Positions 25,672 through 33,945 of a stretch of 64,000 nt of DNA are shown here, piece after piece. The notes beneath the pieces were generated by a model. That model was given only the letters and a program-made list of their open reading frames with translations. It was not told the origin of the DNA and did not search any database. The position numbers were made by a program, and so were the translations under genes. The DNA comes from Pseudomonadota bacterium (GTDB taxonomy: Bacteria > Pseudomonadota > Alphaproteobacteria > Rhizobiales > Aestuariivirgaceae), in the NCBI GenBank assembly GCA_963205315.1, contig CAUJIO010000078.1:1-64000 (forward strand), given 5' to 3'. Every line of letters starts with the position of its first letter. Within the stretch, counting starts at the first letter, position 1.

Positions 25672-26427
25672 ATGACGGGAACTATAGAACGATCCGCAAG
25701 GCACAGGCTGGACGACTGGCTGACGCTTCACGGCATCACAGCGGATGACTGCGAGCGACTCCTGTCGAGGATACCGGGTCAGCCAACCATCAGCACTGCT
25801 GATTTCGCGGCCAGCGCTCAGGTTCCATCTGGACACTCGGCGGAAGAAGCATGGACGTTCGTCAATCACGCGATGGCGCGGCAGTGCCCGTCCCTTTCGG
25901 ACGTTATCAAGTCCGTGGTGGTGAACACGGCCGTCAACCCGGCGCCCGACCGGAAGAGATTTCCCGCCCCGTTCACGCTTCATGATGGCGGCAATGGTTA
26001 TCCTTATGTCTCTTGCCATCATGACGGAGGCATCGGCAGTCTCATCTGCCTTGCGCATGAAGCGGGTCATGCCATTCAGTCCGTCATGAGCGGCGGCGCG
26101 TTCGTTCCTCCCATCACGCGGGAGGTCGCGGCGTTCGTCTCCGAAACGGCCTGCGAAGCGCTCATCGATGCCGAATGTTCCGGCCTGAGCCCAGCGATTG
26201 GCGAACTGCGTACCGCGCTCGACGCGCGCTATCTCGGCCGTTACGCAAGGCGCCTGCGCAAGGCTCTATCCTCTGCCCAAGAGAATTACGACTATGTCTG
26301 GAACTATCCGCTGGCGCGCCTGCTGGCGCGGGGATTGACGGGCCCCCTTGCTTGTTCCGAATGCACCGCACTCTTCAGCGGCCGTTTGCCGCTCAGGGAA
26401 CTCGCCGACCGGGTGCTCCGACCCTGA
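25672..26427 (+). CDS. Zinc metallopeptidase-like protein with HEAGH motif (M3-like)
   Basis: The 251-residue protein carries ICLAHEAGHAIQSVM near residue 130. REVAAFVSETACEALIDAEC lies about 22 residues later, a helix placed like the third-ligand glutamate helix of M3 oligoendopeptidases. YPYVSCHHDGGIGSL precedes the motif, resembling the substrate-binding loop of that family. It is much shorter than a full M3 enzyme (about 600 residues) and has no signal peptide. It is likely co-transcribed with the exported HEAVH protein 11 bases upstream. Confidence 0.65.
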   Translation: MTGTIERSARHRLDDWLTLHGITADDCERLLSRIPGQPTISTADFAASAQVPSGHSAEEAWTFVNHAMARQCPSLSDVIKSVVVNTAVNPAPDRKRFPAPFTLHDGGNGYPYVSCHHDGGIGSLICLAHEAGHAIQSVMSGGAFVPPITREVAAFVSETACEALIDAECSGLSPAIGELRTALDARYLGRYARRLRKALSSAQENYDYVWNYPLARLLARGLTGPLACSECTALFSGRLPLRELADRVLRP

Positions 26428-26543
26428 AGGAAACCGGCATGGCAACCTGGCGAAAGGGTCCGGCCTCCCGGACCCTTCACGATGATCGAGGTGACACTCA
26501 GGCCGCGCGGCGAGTGGCCGGCGGATTATGCAGCGCCGGGTAA

Positions 26544-28379
26544 TCAGGCCGATTCGTCACCTTCATTACCCTCGTTGTTTTCGTCACCCTCATCCTGCTC
26601 GTCGCCTTCGTCGCCTTCATCATTCTCGTCGAGTTCATCGCCCTCGTCGGTTTCGTTACCTTCGTCGTCCTCGTTGCCTTCGTCGTCCTCATTGCCCTCA
26701 TCAGACTCGTCGTCCTCGTTCCCCTCGTCACCTTCGTCTCCGTCTGGGATGAGAGCCTCGTCTGCTTCATCGCCTTCATCGCCCTCATCATCCTCATCGG
26801 CTTCGTCGCCTTCGTCGCCTTCGTCGCCTTCGTCGTTCTCGTCGCCTTCGTCGGCCTCGTCATTCTCGTCGGCCTCGTCGTTCTCGTCGCCCTCGTCGTC
26901 TTCATTGTTTTCGTCCAGTTCGTCGCCTTCATCGTCCTCATTCGTTCGGGCATCGCCGCTCGCTACTTCGTCACCTTCGTCGCCTTCGTCGTTGTCGGCG
27001 TCTTCGTTGCCTTCGTTGGTCTCGTCAATTTCCTCGCCCTCGTCACCCTCATCACTCTCATCGGCTTCGTCGGCTTCGTCGTTCTCGTCGTCCTCGTCCG
27101 ACTCCTCACCTTCGTCGCCTTCGTCGCCCTCGTCGGATTCATTGTCCTCGTTGGCTTCGTTATCCTCGTCGTCCTCGTTGCCCTCGTCGTCGGCGTTGTC
27201 CTCGTTGGCTTCGTCGTCCTCGTCGCCCTCATCACCGTCCGAATCCGAGCCTAGGCCAGTCTCGTCGCCCTCATCGGCCTCGTCACCTTCATCAGATTCA
27301 TCTGACTCGTCGGCCTCATCGGACTCATCGCCCTCATCGTCCTCGTTGTCCTCGTCGGCATCGAAATCCTCGTTGAACTCGTTACCCTCGTCGCCTTCGT
27401 TGTTCTCGTCTGATTCGTCGCCCTCGTTGCCGAGCACCGGACTTGGCTCGTTGCCTTCGTCACCTTCATCCGCCTCGTCACCTTCGTCGTTCTCGTCGTC
27501 CTCGTTGCCCTCGTCGCCCTCGTCGTCTTCGTCGCCCTCGTCGAACTCATCGTTCTCATCGTTCTCGTCGGATTCGGTGCCCTCATCGGATTCGTTGCCT
27601 TCGTCCGCCTCGTCCCCCTCGTCGCCTTCGTCATTCTCGTCCGACTCATCGCTCTCGTTGCTCTCGTCGGACTCATTGTCCTCGTCGTCCTCGTCGGCTT
27701 CATCCCCCTCGTCGTCCTCGTTGCCTTCGTCAGCTTCGTTGTCCTCGTCGTCCTCGTCGCTCTCGTCGGCCTCGTCGTCTTCGTTGCCTTCATCGGACTC
27801 ATTGTCCTCGTCGCCCTCATCAGCTTCGTCGGCTTCGTCGCCCTCGTCGGATTCGTTGCCCTCGTCGGCTTCGTTCTTCTCGTTGCCTTCGTCGCCTTCA
27901 TTTCCCTCGTCTGACTCGTTGCCTTCATCACCTTCGTTGTTCTCGTCGCCTTCGTCTTTTTCGTCGCCCTCGTTGCGCTCGTCGCCTTCGTCGCCCTTGT
28001 CGCTTTCGTCACCCTCGTCGCCTTCGTCGTCCTCGTCGCCTTCGTCGTCCTCGTTGCCCTCGTCGTCTTCGTCGGACTCGTTGCCTTCGTCGCCCTCGTT
28101 CTTCTCGTCGCCTTCGTCGCTCTCATCGCCTTCGTCGGCTTCATTGGCTTCGTCGGACTCGTTGCCCTCGTTGCCTTCGTCGTTCTCGTCACCTTCGTCC
28201 TTCTCGTCGCCTTCGTCAGCCTCGTCGTTCTCGTCGCCTTCGTCGTTCTCGTCACTCTCATCGCCTTCGTCACCATCGACAGTGGCAAAACTGACCGGCG
28301 CGAACAGATCATACGAAGCAAGACGGATTTCTTCTTCGAGGTCATCAATTGCGGTCGTAAGAGAAGACGGATTCGACAT
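26544..28379 (-). CDS. Giant acidic tripeptide-repeat protein, (X-[D/N]-E)n
   Basis: The 611-residue protein starts with 35 ordinary residues (MSNPSSLTTAIDDLEEEIRL, then ASYDLFAPVSFATVD). From residue 36 to the end it is a near-perfect tripeptide repeat: X (mostly G, also S, A, N, D, K), then D or N, then E. There are about 190 units. Short breaks occur at PSPVL, GSDSDG, ASGDART and ALIPDG. GGAGA-type ribosome site CTGGAGA lies 6-8 bases before the ATG. There is no RTX nonapeptide and no Sec signal. The protein should be disordered, strongly anionic and metal-binding. It converges on the metallopeptidase pair and lies near the type I exporter, making it a candidate substrate. Confidence 0.75.
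   Translation of the reverse strand: MSNPSSLTTAIDDLEEEIRLASYDLFAPVSFATVDGDEGDESDENDEGDENDEADEGDEKDEGDENDEGNEGNESDEANEADEGDESDEGDEKNEGDEGNESDEDDEGNEDDEGDEDDEGDEGDESDKGDEGDERNEGDEKDEGDENNEGDEGNESDEGNEGDEGNEKNEADEGNESDEGDEADEADEGDEDNESDEGNEDDEADESDEDDEDNEADEGNEDDEGDEADEDDEDNESDESNESDESDENDEGDEGDEADEGNESDEGTESDENDENDEFDEGDEDDEGDEGNEDDENDEGDEADEGDEGNEPSPVLGNEGDESDENNEGDEGNEFNEDFDADEDNEDDEGDESDEADESDESDEGDEADEGDETGLGSDSDGDEGDEDDEANEDNADDEGNEDDEDNEANEDNESDEGDEGDEGEESDEDDENDEADEADESDEGDEGEEIDETNEGNEDADNDEGDEGDEVASGDARTNEDDEGDELDENNEDDEGDENDEADENDEADEGDENDEGDEGDEGDEADEDDEGDEGDEADEALIPDGDEGDEGNEDDESDEGNEDDEGNEDDEGNETDEGDELDENDEGDEGDEQDEGDENNEGNEGDESA
26556..28272. repeat. Nine-base tandem repeat array inside the acidic protein gene
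   Basis: The DNA repeats in 9-base units, on the plus strand CTCRTY plus a variable codon, matching the tripeptide X-[D/N]-E read on the minus strand. Third positions vary between units (CTC/TTC, GTC/ATC/GTT), so the array is kept by selection on the peptide as well as by slippage. Stop codons are absent in several frames on both strands as a consequence. Confidence 0.8.
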
Positions 28380-28503
28380 GGCATTCTCCAGCAGAAAGGC
28401 CGGCGCAAGCGGGCGCGATGTTCATGGGGATTTCGGGGATTTGGAGAAGGCTGCCGACGCGAAGACGCGGCGGAATCCCTGCTGGCCGTACCCGGACATT
28501 TGA

Positions 28504-28878
28504 CGATCAGGATCGCAAGACATCTGGCCAAAGTGATCGGCCTAAGCCGCCACAGCCACGGGTCGTCTGATAACTGTGATCAGATTTGCACAGGCCACTG
28601 GGGAGTCAAGCGAAATCATCCCGCTCCTGTTTCCAGAGCACATGTGGAGTTGCGTGGCTCTTGATGTCTCGCACATCAGGAAGCGGAGTAGACTATTCTC
28701 CTGGCCTGGTTCCCGCTGACCCTAACGCAACTGGCTGGTGGGCGACGCAATCTTGAATCCTCTGGATAACTTTGGCGCTGCCTTCAAGATCACAGCTTTC
28801 ATTGAAGCCAGCAGACGCAAGATCAATCGAGTGGCCAAACTCAACCAGCCAAAAAAGGGAAATCCCCCGCGACCTGGC
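28504..28878. other. Intergenic, no gene seen
   Basis: 375 bases upstream of the acidic repeat gene's leader and downstream of the LOG gene. Frames here are short and not coherent. The promoter of the acidic gene should lie around 28400-28600, but I cannot define boxes. Confidence 0.4.
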
Positions 28879-29670
28879 TCACGGATAGGAAACTCTTGGC
28901 TTGATGCCACTCCGGATCCATTCGATTGCATCGCCGATATCGTCGGTAATCTTCACGATGCCAAGGTCCTCTTCATTGATGAGGCCCATTCCGACCATCT
29001 TTCCCCGGATGAACTGCCTGAGAGGGTCCCAGAACTCAACGCCCACCAGCACGATCGGAAACTTCGAGAGTTTTCTCGTCTGAATCAGAATTGCAATCTC
29101 AAAGGCTTCGTCCAATGTGCCGAAGCCTCCCGGCATGATGACGAATGCACAGGAATACTTGACCAGCATCACCTTTCTGACAAAGAAGTGTTCAAACTGA
29201 ACAAACGTGTCCAGATAGGGATTGGGCTCCTGTTCGTGCGGCAACGTGATGTTGCAGCCCATGCTGAAGCCGCCCGCTTCCTTGGCGCCCCGGTTGGCAG
29301 CCTCCATCAACCCTGGACCGCCACCTGTCATGACCGCGAAGCCCGAGGATGCCAAGGTAGCGCCAAGCTTGCGGGCGAGGTCATAGTGTGGGTCGCCCTC
29401 GAGCAGACGCGCCGAACCAAACACCGTTACGCACGGGTCCGGAACATCAAAAAGCTCGAACCCTCTCAACAATTCGAGGAAGATACCCACCGCACTTTCC
29501 ACATCGGCCTGCTTCTTGCGGCGGCCGGAGAGAAAGGCCTCCTCAGCACCTTTGATCAATTGCAACATGGAGTGTTGAGCGGTGTTGATCTCCGGCGCGA
29601 CGTCTTCCAAGGGCCCCACTCCAGGATGGTTTCGGCAGGATCTTGACGGGTCTTGAGAACAACTGACCAA
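28879..29670 (-). CDS. LOG-family Rossmann-fold protein (TIGR00730-like)
   Basis: The 263-residue protein has the LOG signatures FGSARLLEGDPHYDLARKLG, VMTGGGPGLMEAANRGAKEA and PGGFGTLDEAFE, the last being the PGGxGTxxE motif of cytokinin riboside phosphohydrolases and of the wrongly named lysine decarboxylases. PHEQEPNPYLDTFVQFEHFF places it in the longer branch, whose substrate is probably a nucleoside monophosphate. The first 30 residues are not conserved-looking and the true start may be downstream (an ATG at residue 35). A TTGAC-N4-GTCAA site lies 33 bases upstream. Confidence 0.8.
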   Translation of the reverse strand: MVSCSQDPSRSCRNHPGVGPLEDVAPEINTAQHSMLQLIKGAEEAFLSGRRKKQADVESAVGIFLELLRGFELFDVPDPCVTVFGSARLLEGDPHYDLARKLGATLASSGFAVMTGGGPGLMEAANRGAKEAGGFSMGCNITLPHEQEPNPYLDTFVQFEHFFVRKVMLVKYSCAFVIMPGGFGTLDEAFEIAILIQTRKLSKFPIVLVGVEFWDPLRQFIRGKMVGMGLINEEDLGIVKITDDIGDAIEWIRSGIKPRVSYP

Positions 29671-29702
29671 GCAAGTGCTAGCACTGCGCCCACGAGAGGC
29701 AC

Positions 29703-29716
29703 TTGACCTGAGTCAA
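29703..29716. promoter_or_regulatory. TTGAC-N4-GTCAA palindrome, FNR/FixK-like box
   Basis: TTGACCTGAGTCAA has perfect 5-base inverted arms with a 4-base centre, matching the geometry of FNR/FixK sites (TTGAT-N4-ATCAA and the looser TTG-N8-CAA). It is centred about 40 bases before the LOG gene start. A second exact-spacing copy is at 44194-44207. Confidence 0.4.
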
Positions 29717-29841
29717 TGGTGATCAGCCATCCAGCATCGACGCCTCGCTTTGCCATGAGCCCGGCTCAGGAATGAAATAGCCTTTTAGCAGGCTATTCTT
29801 CCCAGGTCTGTTCGACGTGGGATTGGCAATGCACAGACCGA

Positions 29842-30243
29842 CTAGTCAGTATCAGAATGGTTCACTTCCAACACCTTCAACCACCGACTTCCACCTGTCC
29901 GGTCAATCCAGGACATGACCTGTCCTTCCGACAGGCCGATCAGCGCTGTTCCGATGGGTGACAGGATCGACAGGCGATCACGGATGATGTCGGCGTCCTC
30001 GGGATAAACAAGTTCGATGCTGTGTTCCGTACCTCTGTCGGTCACAAACCGGACGTTGGACTGCATACGCACGACGTTAGGAGGAACCTGCCCGGCCGGA
30101 CACTTCTCCGCGCGCTCCAACTCCGTCATCAGTTCGTCAGCGATATCCTCGAACTTGTCCGCAGCGCTGCGAGCAATCTTATGCAACTGGTTCGTTTCAA
30201 CATCGCTGATCAGGATGGGTGGACGTGTGTTGACAGCATTCAT
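29842..30243 (-). CDS. rnk: Nucleoside diphosphate kinase regulator Rnk (GreA/GreB C-terminal fold)
   Basis: The 133-residue protein has an N-terminal coil (VETNQLHKIARSAADKFEDI) and a C-terminal FKBP-like domain shared with GreA/GreB. VRFVTDRGTEHSIELVYPED, then LSILSPIGTALIGLSEGQVM and SWIDRTGGSRWLKVLEV identify the Rnk type. It binds RNA polymerase in E. coli and affects NDP kinase levels; cytoplasmic. It stands alone. Confidence 0.85.
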   Translation of the reverse strand: MNAVNTRPPILISDVETNQLHKIARSAADKFEDIADELMTELERAEKCPAGQVPPNVVRMQSNVRFVTDRGTEHSIELVYPEDADIIRDRLSILSPIGTALIGLSEGQVMSWIDRTGGSRWLKVLEVNHSDTD

Positions 30244-30676
30244 GATTGGTTTCCGGTCAAAGGCGAACGCAATGTTGCGCCATGCAAGATGAGGGGAACG
30301 TGAGGATCAAAACAGAGACAGCCCCGGCCCCGTTCCTGCGAACTACGCCGAGGCTTGAAATCCAAAGATCAGTCTGGTGGTCTCGAGTGCCTCACACATA
30401 CGAACCAAGCTATGATGAGAGAGCTACGTTTTCAAGTGCCGCCGACCAATTTCTTCCATCTCGCAGAATGGCAACGAAGAGTGGCGAGTCCCGGCACATC
30501 GCCTCTGGCTGTTGCTTCGGCCATGAACATTCTTGTGCGTCTATCGGCGCAAGTCTTGATCGGCGCCGATATAGAAGCGAAGAGACAACGCCGAGGCTTG
30601 GCGCAAGCCACCAGAACTGGCTAGGATCGCTTCTGGACGATCAGGTGCAGGCGGCTTCAACGGTGCCGGACGGAAT
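30244..30676. other. Intergenic, no gene seen
   Basis: 433 bases between rnk and the HAD gene with no coherent coding sequence. It may mark the boundary between the mosaic segment and the polyol locus. Confidence 0.4.
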
Positions 30677-31348
30677 ATGAGCAAGACTTTCGACCTCGTT
30701 ATTTTTGACTGCGATGGCGTACTCGTCGACAGCGAGATGCTGAGCGCGCGCGTGCTGATGGGCATGATGGCAAAGGCCGGTTTGCCGATTACCCCTGAGA
30801 TCTTCCGCAACGATTTTCTCGGCCGCAGTTTTGCCAGTGCTGCAGCGCGCGCCGAAGAACGGTTTCAGCGAAAGTTGCCGGACAATTTTCAGATCGACTA
30901 TCGCAGTCAATTGCTTCTCGCCATGCGCGCCGAACTGCAACCCATGGCGGGCATCGGTGAACTGCTTGGCAGGATGGCCGTGCCTTATTGCCTGGCGACA
31001 AGCAGCAGCCCCCAGCGCCTGGCGCTTTCACTCGAGGTGACGGGCCTTGATGGCTATTTCACCGGCCGCTGTTCGACGGCCTCGGAAGTCGAGCATGGCA
31101 AGCCGGCGCCTGACCTGTGTTTTCTGGCCGCCCGGAAAATGTCGGCCGATCCCGCCAGCTGTCTGGTGATCGAGGACAGCGAGATGGGGGTTCGTGCGGC
31201 GCGCGCGGCGGGCATGAGCGTCTGGCATTTCGCCGGCGGCGCCCATGTCAGGGCGGGCTACCGGCTGCCGCCGGACGTGGTCGCGGATCGTACGATTGCC
31301 GACGTGGCAGCGCTCGAAATCGCCTTCCGTGAAAATCATCTTTGCTGA
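30677..31348 (+). CDS. HAD-superfamily sugar phosphatase-like hydrolase
   Basis: The 223-residue protein has all HAD motifs: nucleophile DCDGVLVDSE at 11-20, motif II threonine/serine in CLATSSSPQ, lysine in EHGKPAPDLCFLAARK and the acidic pair in CLVIEDSEMGVRAA. The cap is of the beta-phosphoglucomutase/YfbT-like type. It probably dephosphorylates a sugar or polyol phosphate. It ends 46 bases before the SorC-type regulator, and polyol loci of rhizobia often carry such a phosphatase. Confidence 0.85.
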   Translation: MSKTFDLVIFDCDGVLVDSEMLSARVLMGMMAKAGLPITPEIFRNDFLGRSFASAAARAEERFQRKLPDNFQIDYRSQLLLAMRAELQPMAGIGELLGRMAVPYCLATSSSPQRLALSLEVTGLDGYFTGRCSTASEVEHGKPAPDLCFLAARKMSADPASCLVIEDSEMGVRAARAAGMSVWHFAGGAHVRAGYRLPPDVVADRTIADVAALEIAFRENHLC

Positions 31349-31394
31349 AAAGCCGCTGACGGCATAGGTTCCCCCGGACAACAGGAAGGACCCC

Positions 31395-32351
31395 GTGGCG
31401 CGCAAATCCGATTCAGAAACAGACCGGCTCGATGACGCCGCCCGCGCAGGCTGGCTGTATTATATTGCCGGAAATACGCAGGACGAAATTGCCCGCAAGC
31501 TCGGCGTGTCGCGGCAGACAGCGCAGCGTCTGGTGTCGCTGTCGGTCAGCGAGCGGCTGATCCGCGTGCGGCTTGATCATCCGATCGGCCGATGCCTTGA
31601 ACTGTCCGAGCGGGTCAAATCAACCTATGGGCTCGAAACCTGTGAAGTCGTTCCATCCGATCCGGACTCGCCCTCGACAACGATCGGCGTGGCCGAGGCG
31701 GCGGCGGCGGAACTCGAACGCTATTTGGTGTCGCAGCACACGGTGATCGCCGGCATGGGCACAGGACGGATGCTGCGCGCCATGGTGGAACAGCTGGCGC
31801 CCATGGATTGCCCGCAACACAAGGTGGTGTCGCTGGTCGGCAACATCGGACCGGATGGCTCGGCCTCCCAATATGACGTCGTCAGCCGGATCAGCGACCG
31901 CGTCAAGGCACCCCACTATCCGATGCCGCTCCCGGTCATCGCGTCGACGGTGCATGAAAAGTCCCTGCTGTTGGCACAGAAGACGCTACGCAACGTGCTT
32001 GATCTTGCGAGCCAGGCGGATGTGTCCTTCGTCGGCATCGGTACTGTGGATGATGACGCGGCCTTGCTGCGCGACGGCTTCGTGCGTCCCGATGAGTTGC
32101 GCTCGCTGGTGCGGGCAGGTGCTGTCGGTGAAATCGTCGGGTGGGCCTATGATGCCGAAGGCTGCATCATCGAGGGGCTGACGAACGACCGGGTTCTCAG
32201 CGTCCCGCTGGAGCAACCCGCCAAGCGCCGTGTCATCGGCGTGGCAATGGCAACGCCGCGGCTGCGTGCGGTGCGCGGCGCACTTCGCGGACGACTCATC
32301 AACGGGCTCATTACCAACGAGCGCATGGCAGAGCTTTTGCTGGATTCCTAG
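31395..32351 (+). CDS. smoC: SorC/DeoR-type sugar-binding transcriptional regulator (SmoC-like)
   Basis: The 318-residue protein has an N-terminal HTH (WLYYIAGNTQDEIARKLGVS, then RQTAQRLVSLSVSERLI) and a sugar-binding domain. HTVIAGMGTGRMLRAMVEQL, VSLVGNIGPDGSASQYDVVS and the C-terminal IGVAMATPRLRAVRGALRGR are typical of the family. It starts with GTG; AGGAAGGA lies 5 bases upstream. It precedes the polyol transport genes in the same direction and probably controls them through the palindrome at 32402-32431. Confidence 0.85.
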   Translation: MARKSDSETDRLDDAARAGWLYYIAGNTQDEIARKLGVSRQTAQRLVSLSVSERLIRVRLDHPIGRCLELSERVKSTYGLETCEVVPSDPDSPSTTIGVAEAAAAELERYLVSQHTVIAGMGTGRMLRAMVEQLAPMDCPQHKVVSLVGNIGPDGSASQYDVVSRISDRVKAPHYPMPLPVIASTVHEKSLLLAQKTLRNVLDLASQADVSFVGIGTVDDDAALLRDGFVRPDELRSLVRAGAVGEIVGWAYDAEGCIIEGLTNDRVLSVPLEQPAKRRVIGVAMATPRLRAVRGALRGRLINGLITNERMAELLLDS

Positions 32352-32401
32352 GCAAAAGCCTCAGTCGCGATTTCCTCAATCAGTCTCCTGAGATAGCAAT
32401 T

Positions 32402-32431
32402 TTGCTGCGCTGCAATAATGCATCGCAGCAA
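32402..32431. promoter_or_regulatory. Perfect inverted repeat, candidate SmoC operator
   Basis: TTGCTGCG and CGCAGCAA are perfect 8-base arms separated by 14 bases, in the gap between the regulator gene and smoE. The position and size fit an operator for a SorC-type protein; binding is inferred. Confidence 0.5.
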
Positions 32432-32441
32432 CGAATGTCGA

Positions 32442-32456
32442 TTGACACTGAGTCAA
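32442..32456. promoter_or_regulatory. TTGAC-N5-GTCAA palindrome, possible -35 region of the smo operon
   Basis: TTGACACTGAGTCAA contains the -35-like hexamer TTGACA. A GAGTAT hexamer follows 17 bases later, a weak -10. Five-base arms flank a 5-base centre, so it is not spaced like an FNR site. It lies 63 bases before smoE. Confidence 0.4.
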
Positions 32457-32518
32457 GGTTTTGTGAGTATCTGCCCACTTGCTTGGCAAAAGCCCACGCA
32501 AGTCAATGGGAGGAATTC

Positions 32519-33823
32519 ATGAAATCACTGCTGTCAGGCGTCCTCGGCGCCTTCGCATTTGCCGCGCTGGCCACGACTGCCATGGCGGAAACCACACTGA
32601 CGATCGCCACAGTGAATAATGGCGACATGATCCGCATGCAGAAGCTGACGGATGACTTCACGTCGGCCAATCCGGATATCAAGCTGAACTGGGTGACGCT
32701 CGAAGAAAACGACCTGCGCCAGAAGGTGACGAAAGACATTTCCACCAAGGGCGGGCAGTACGACATTCTCACCATCGGCATGTATGAAACGCCGATCTGG
32801 GGCAAGAAGGGATGGCTTGTCGAACTCAGTGGCCTCGATGATCCTGCAGATATTCTCCCGGCGGTTTCCGGTGGCCTGTCGGCCGATGGCAAGCTCTATG
32901 CCGCACCATTTTACGGCGAGTCGTCTTTCGTCATGTACCGCAAGGACCTGATGGAGAAGGCAGGCCTGACGATGCCTGACGCACCGACCTGGGACTTCAT
33001 CATCGACGCCGCCAACAAGATGACCGACCGCGCCAACGGCGTGAACGGCATCTGCCTGCGCGGCAAGGCCGGCTGGGGCGAGAACATGGCCTTCATCGGT
33101 TCGATGGCCAATTCCTTCGGCGCCCGCTGGTTCGACGAAAACTGGAAGCCGCAGTTCGACACGCCGGAATGGAAAGACACGCTCACCACATATCTGAAGG
33201 TCATGAAGGACGCGGGTCCGGATGGCGCTTCGGGCAACGGCTTCTCGGAAAACCTCGCGCTGTTCCAGTCCGGCAAGTGCGGCATGTGGGCAGACGCGAC
33301 GGCCGCAGGTTCGTTCGTGATCGACCCGAAGGCCTCCTCGGTTGCCGCGAATGTCGGCTTCACGCTGGCCCCCGACAAGGGTCTCGGCAAGCGTGCCAAC
33401 TGGCTGTGGGCCTGGGCTCTGGCGATCCCCGCCGGTTCGCAAAAGGTTGATGCCGCACAGAAGTTCGTCGGCTGGGCAACGTCCAAGCATTACGCCGAAC
33501 TGGTCGCTTCCAAGGAAGGGTGGGCCAATGTTCCGCCGGGCACGCGCATCTCGCTCTACAACAACCCGGAATACCTGAAGGTGCCGTTCGCGCAGATGAC
33601 GCTGAACTCGATGAACGCCGCCGATCCGACCAAGCCGACGGTGAAGCCGGTGCCATATGTCGGCGTCCAGTTCGTTGCCATTCCTGAGTTCGCAGGTATC
33701 GGCACGAAGGTCGGTGAACTCTTCTCTGCCGCTCTTGCCGGCCAGATGAGCGCCGACGATGCACTGGCGCAAGCTCAGACTTACACGACCGACGCCATGA
33801 CCAAGGCCGGTTACATCAAGTAA
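32519..33823 (+). CDS. smoE: Polyol ABC transporter substrate-binding protein (SmoE-like)
   Basis: The 434-residue protein starts with a Sec signal (MKSLLSGVLGAFAFAALATT, then AMA, cleavage before ETTLTIATV). The mature protein is a family 1 solute-binding protein with YDILTIGMYETPIWGKKGWL, FYGESSFVMYRKDLMEKAGL and NWLWAWALAIPAGSQK. It should capture sorbitol/mannitol in the periplasm. The ATG at 32519 follows GGGAGGA by 5 bases. The stem-loop after its stop probably raises its share of the operon message. Confidence 0.9.
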   Translation: MKSLLSGVLGAFAFAALATTAMAETTLTIATVNNGDMIRMQKLTDDFTSANPDIKLNWVTLEENDLRQKVTKDISTKGGQYDILTIGMYETPIWGKKGWLVELSGLDDPADILPAVSGGLSADGKLYAAPFYGESSFVMYRKDLMEKAGLTMPDAPTWDFIIDAANKMTDRANGVNGICLRGKAGWGENMAFIGSMANSFGARWFDENWKPQFDTPEWKDTLTTYLKVMKDAGPDGASGNGFSENLALFQSGKCGMWADATAAGSFVIDPKASSVAANVGFTLAPDKGLGKRANWLWAWALAIPAGSQKVDAAQKFVGWATSKHYAELVASKEGWANVPPGTRISLYNNPEYLKVPFAQMTLNSMNAADPTKPTVKPVPYVGVQFVAIPEFAGIGTKVGELFSAALAGQMSADDALAQAQTYTTDAMTKAGYIK

Positions 33824-33829
33824 TCCAGG

Positions 33830-33863
33830 AAGCGCCCTTCTTCCTCGCGGAGGGAGGGCGCTT
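33830..33863 (+). terminator. Stem-loop after smoE (mRNA stabiliser or attenuator)
   Basis: AAGCGCCCT (33830-33838) pairs perfectly with AGGGCGCTT (33855-33863), with further partial pairing inside. There is no T-run after it, so full termination is unlikely. Such hairpins commonly protect substrate-binding protein messages. Confidence 0.65.
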
Positions 33864-33945
33864 GCCATTTTGGACCGGACTTTCCCGCGCAATGCCGGAA
33901 AGGTGATATCGTTCATTGCCAAGCCGATCGGGGTGGGACAGGATC

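Noticed and set aside
26556-28272. Possible CRISPR array
   Set aside because: The period is 9 bases and continuous, with no spacers or constant repeats and no cas genes nearby.
26482-28503. A long plus-strand frame encoding a serine/proline-rich protein over the repeat array
   Set aside because: It is the antisense of the acidic repeat. The minus frame has a normal N-terminus and a ribosome site; the plus frame begins in unrelated sequence and exists because the 9-base repeat lacks stops.
29556-29756. A 66-codon minus frame with a hydrophobic stretch overlapping the LOG gene start
   Set aside because: It overlaps the LOG gene in another frame and has no family match I recognise; a small membrane protein cannot be excluded.
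30246-30680. Plus-strand frame between rnk and the HAD gene
   Set aside because: Residue composition is not protein-like and there is no ribosome site.
32442-32456. An FNR/FixK site before smoE
   Set aside because: The centre is 5 bases rather than 4, so I list it only as a palindrome and -35-like element.
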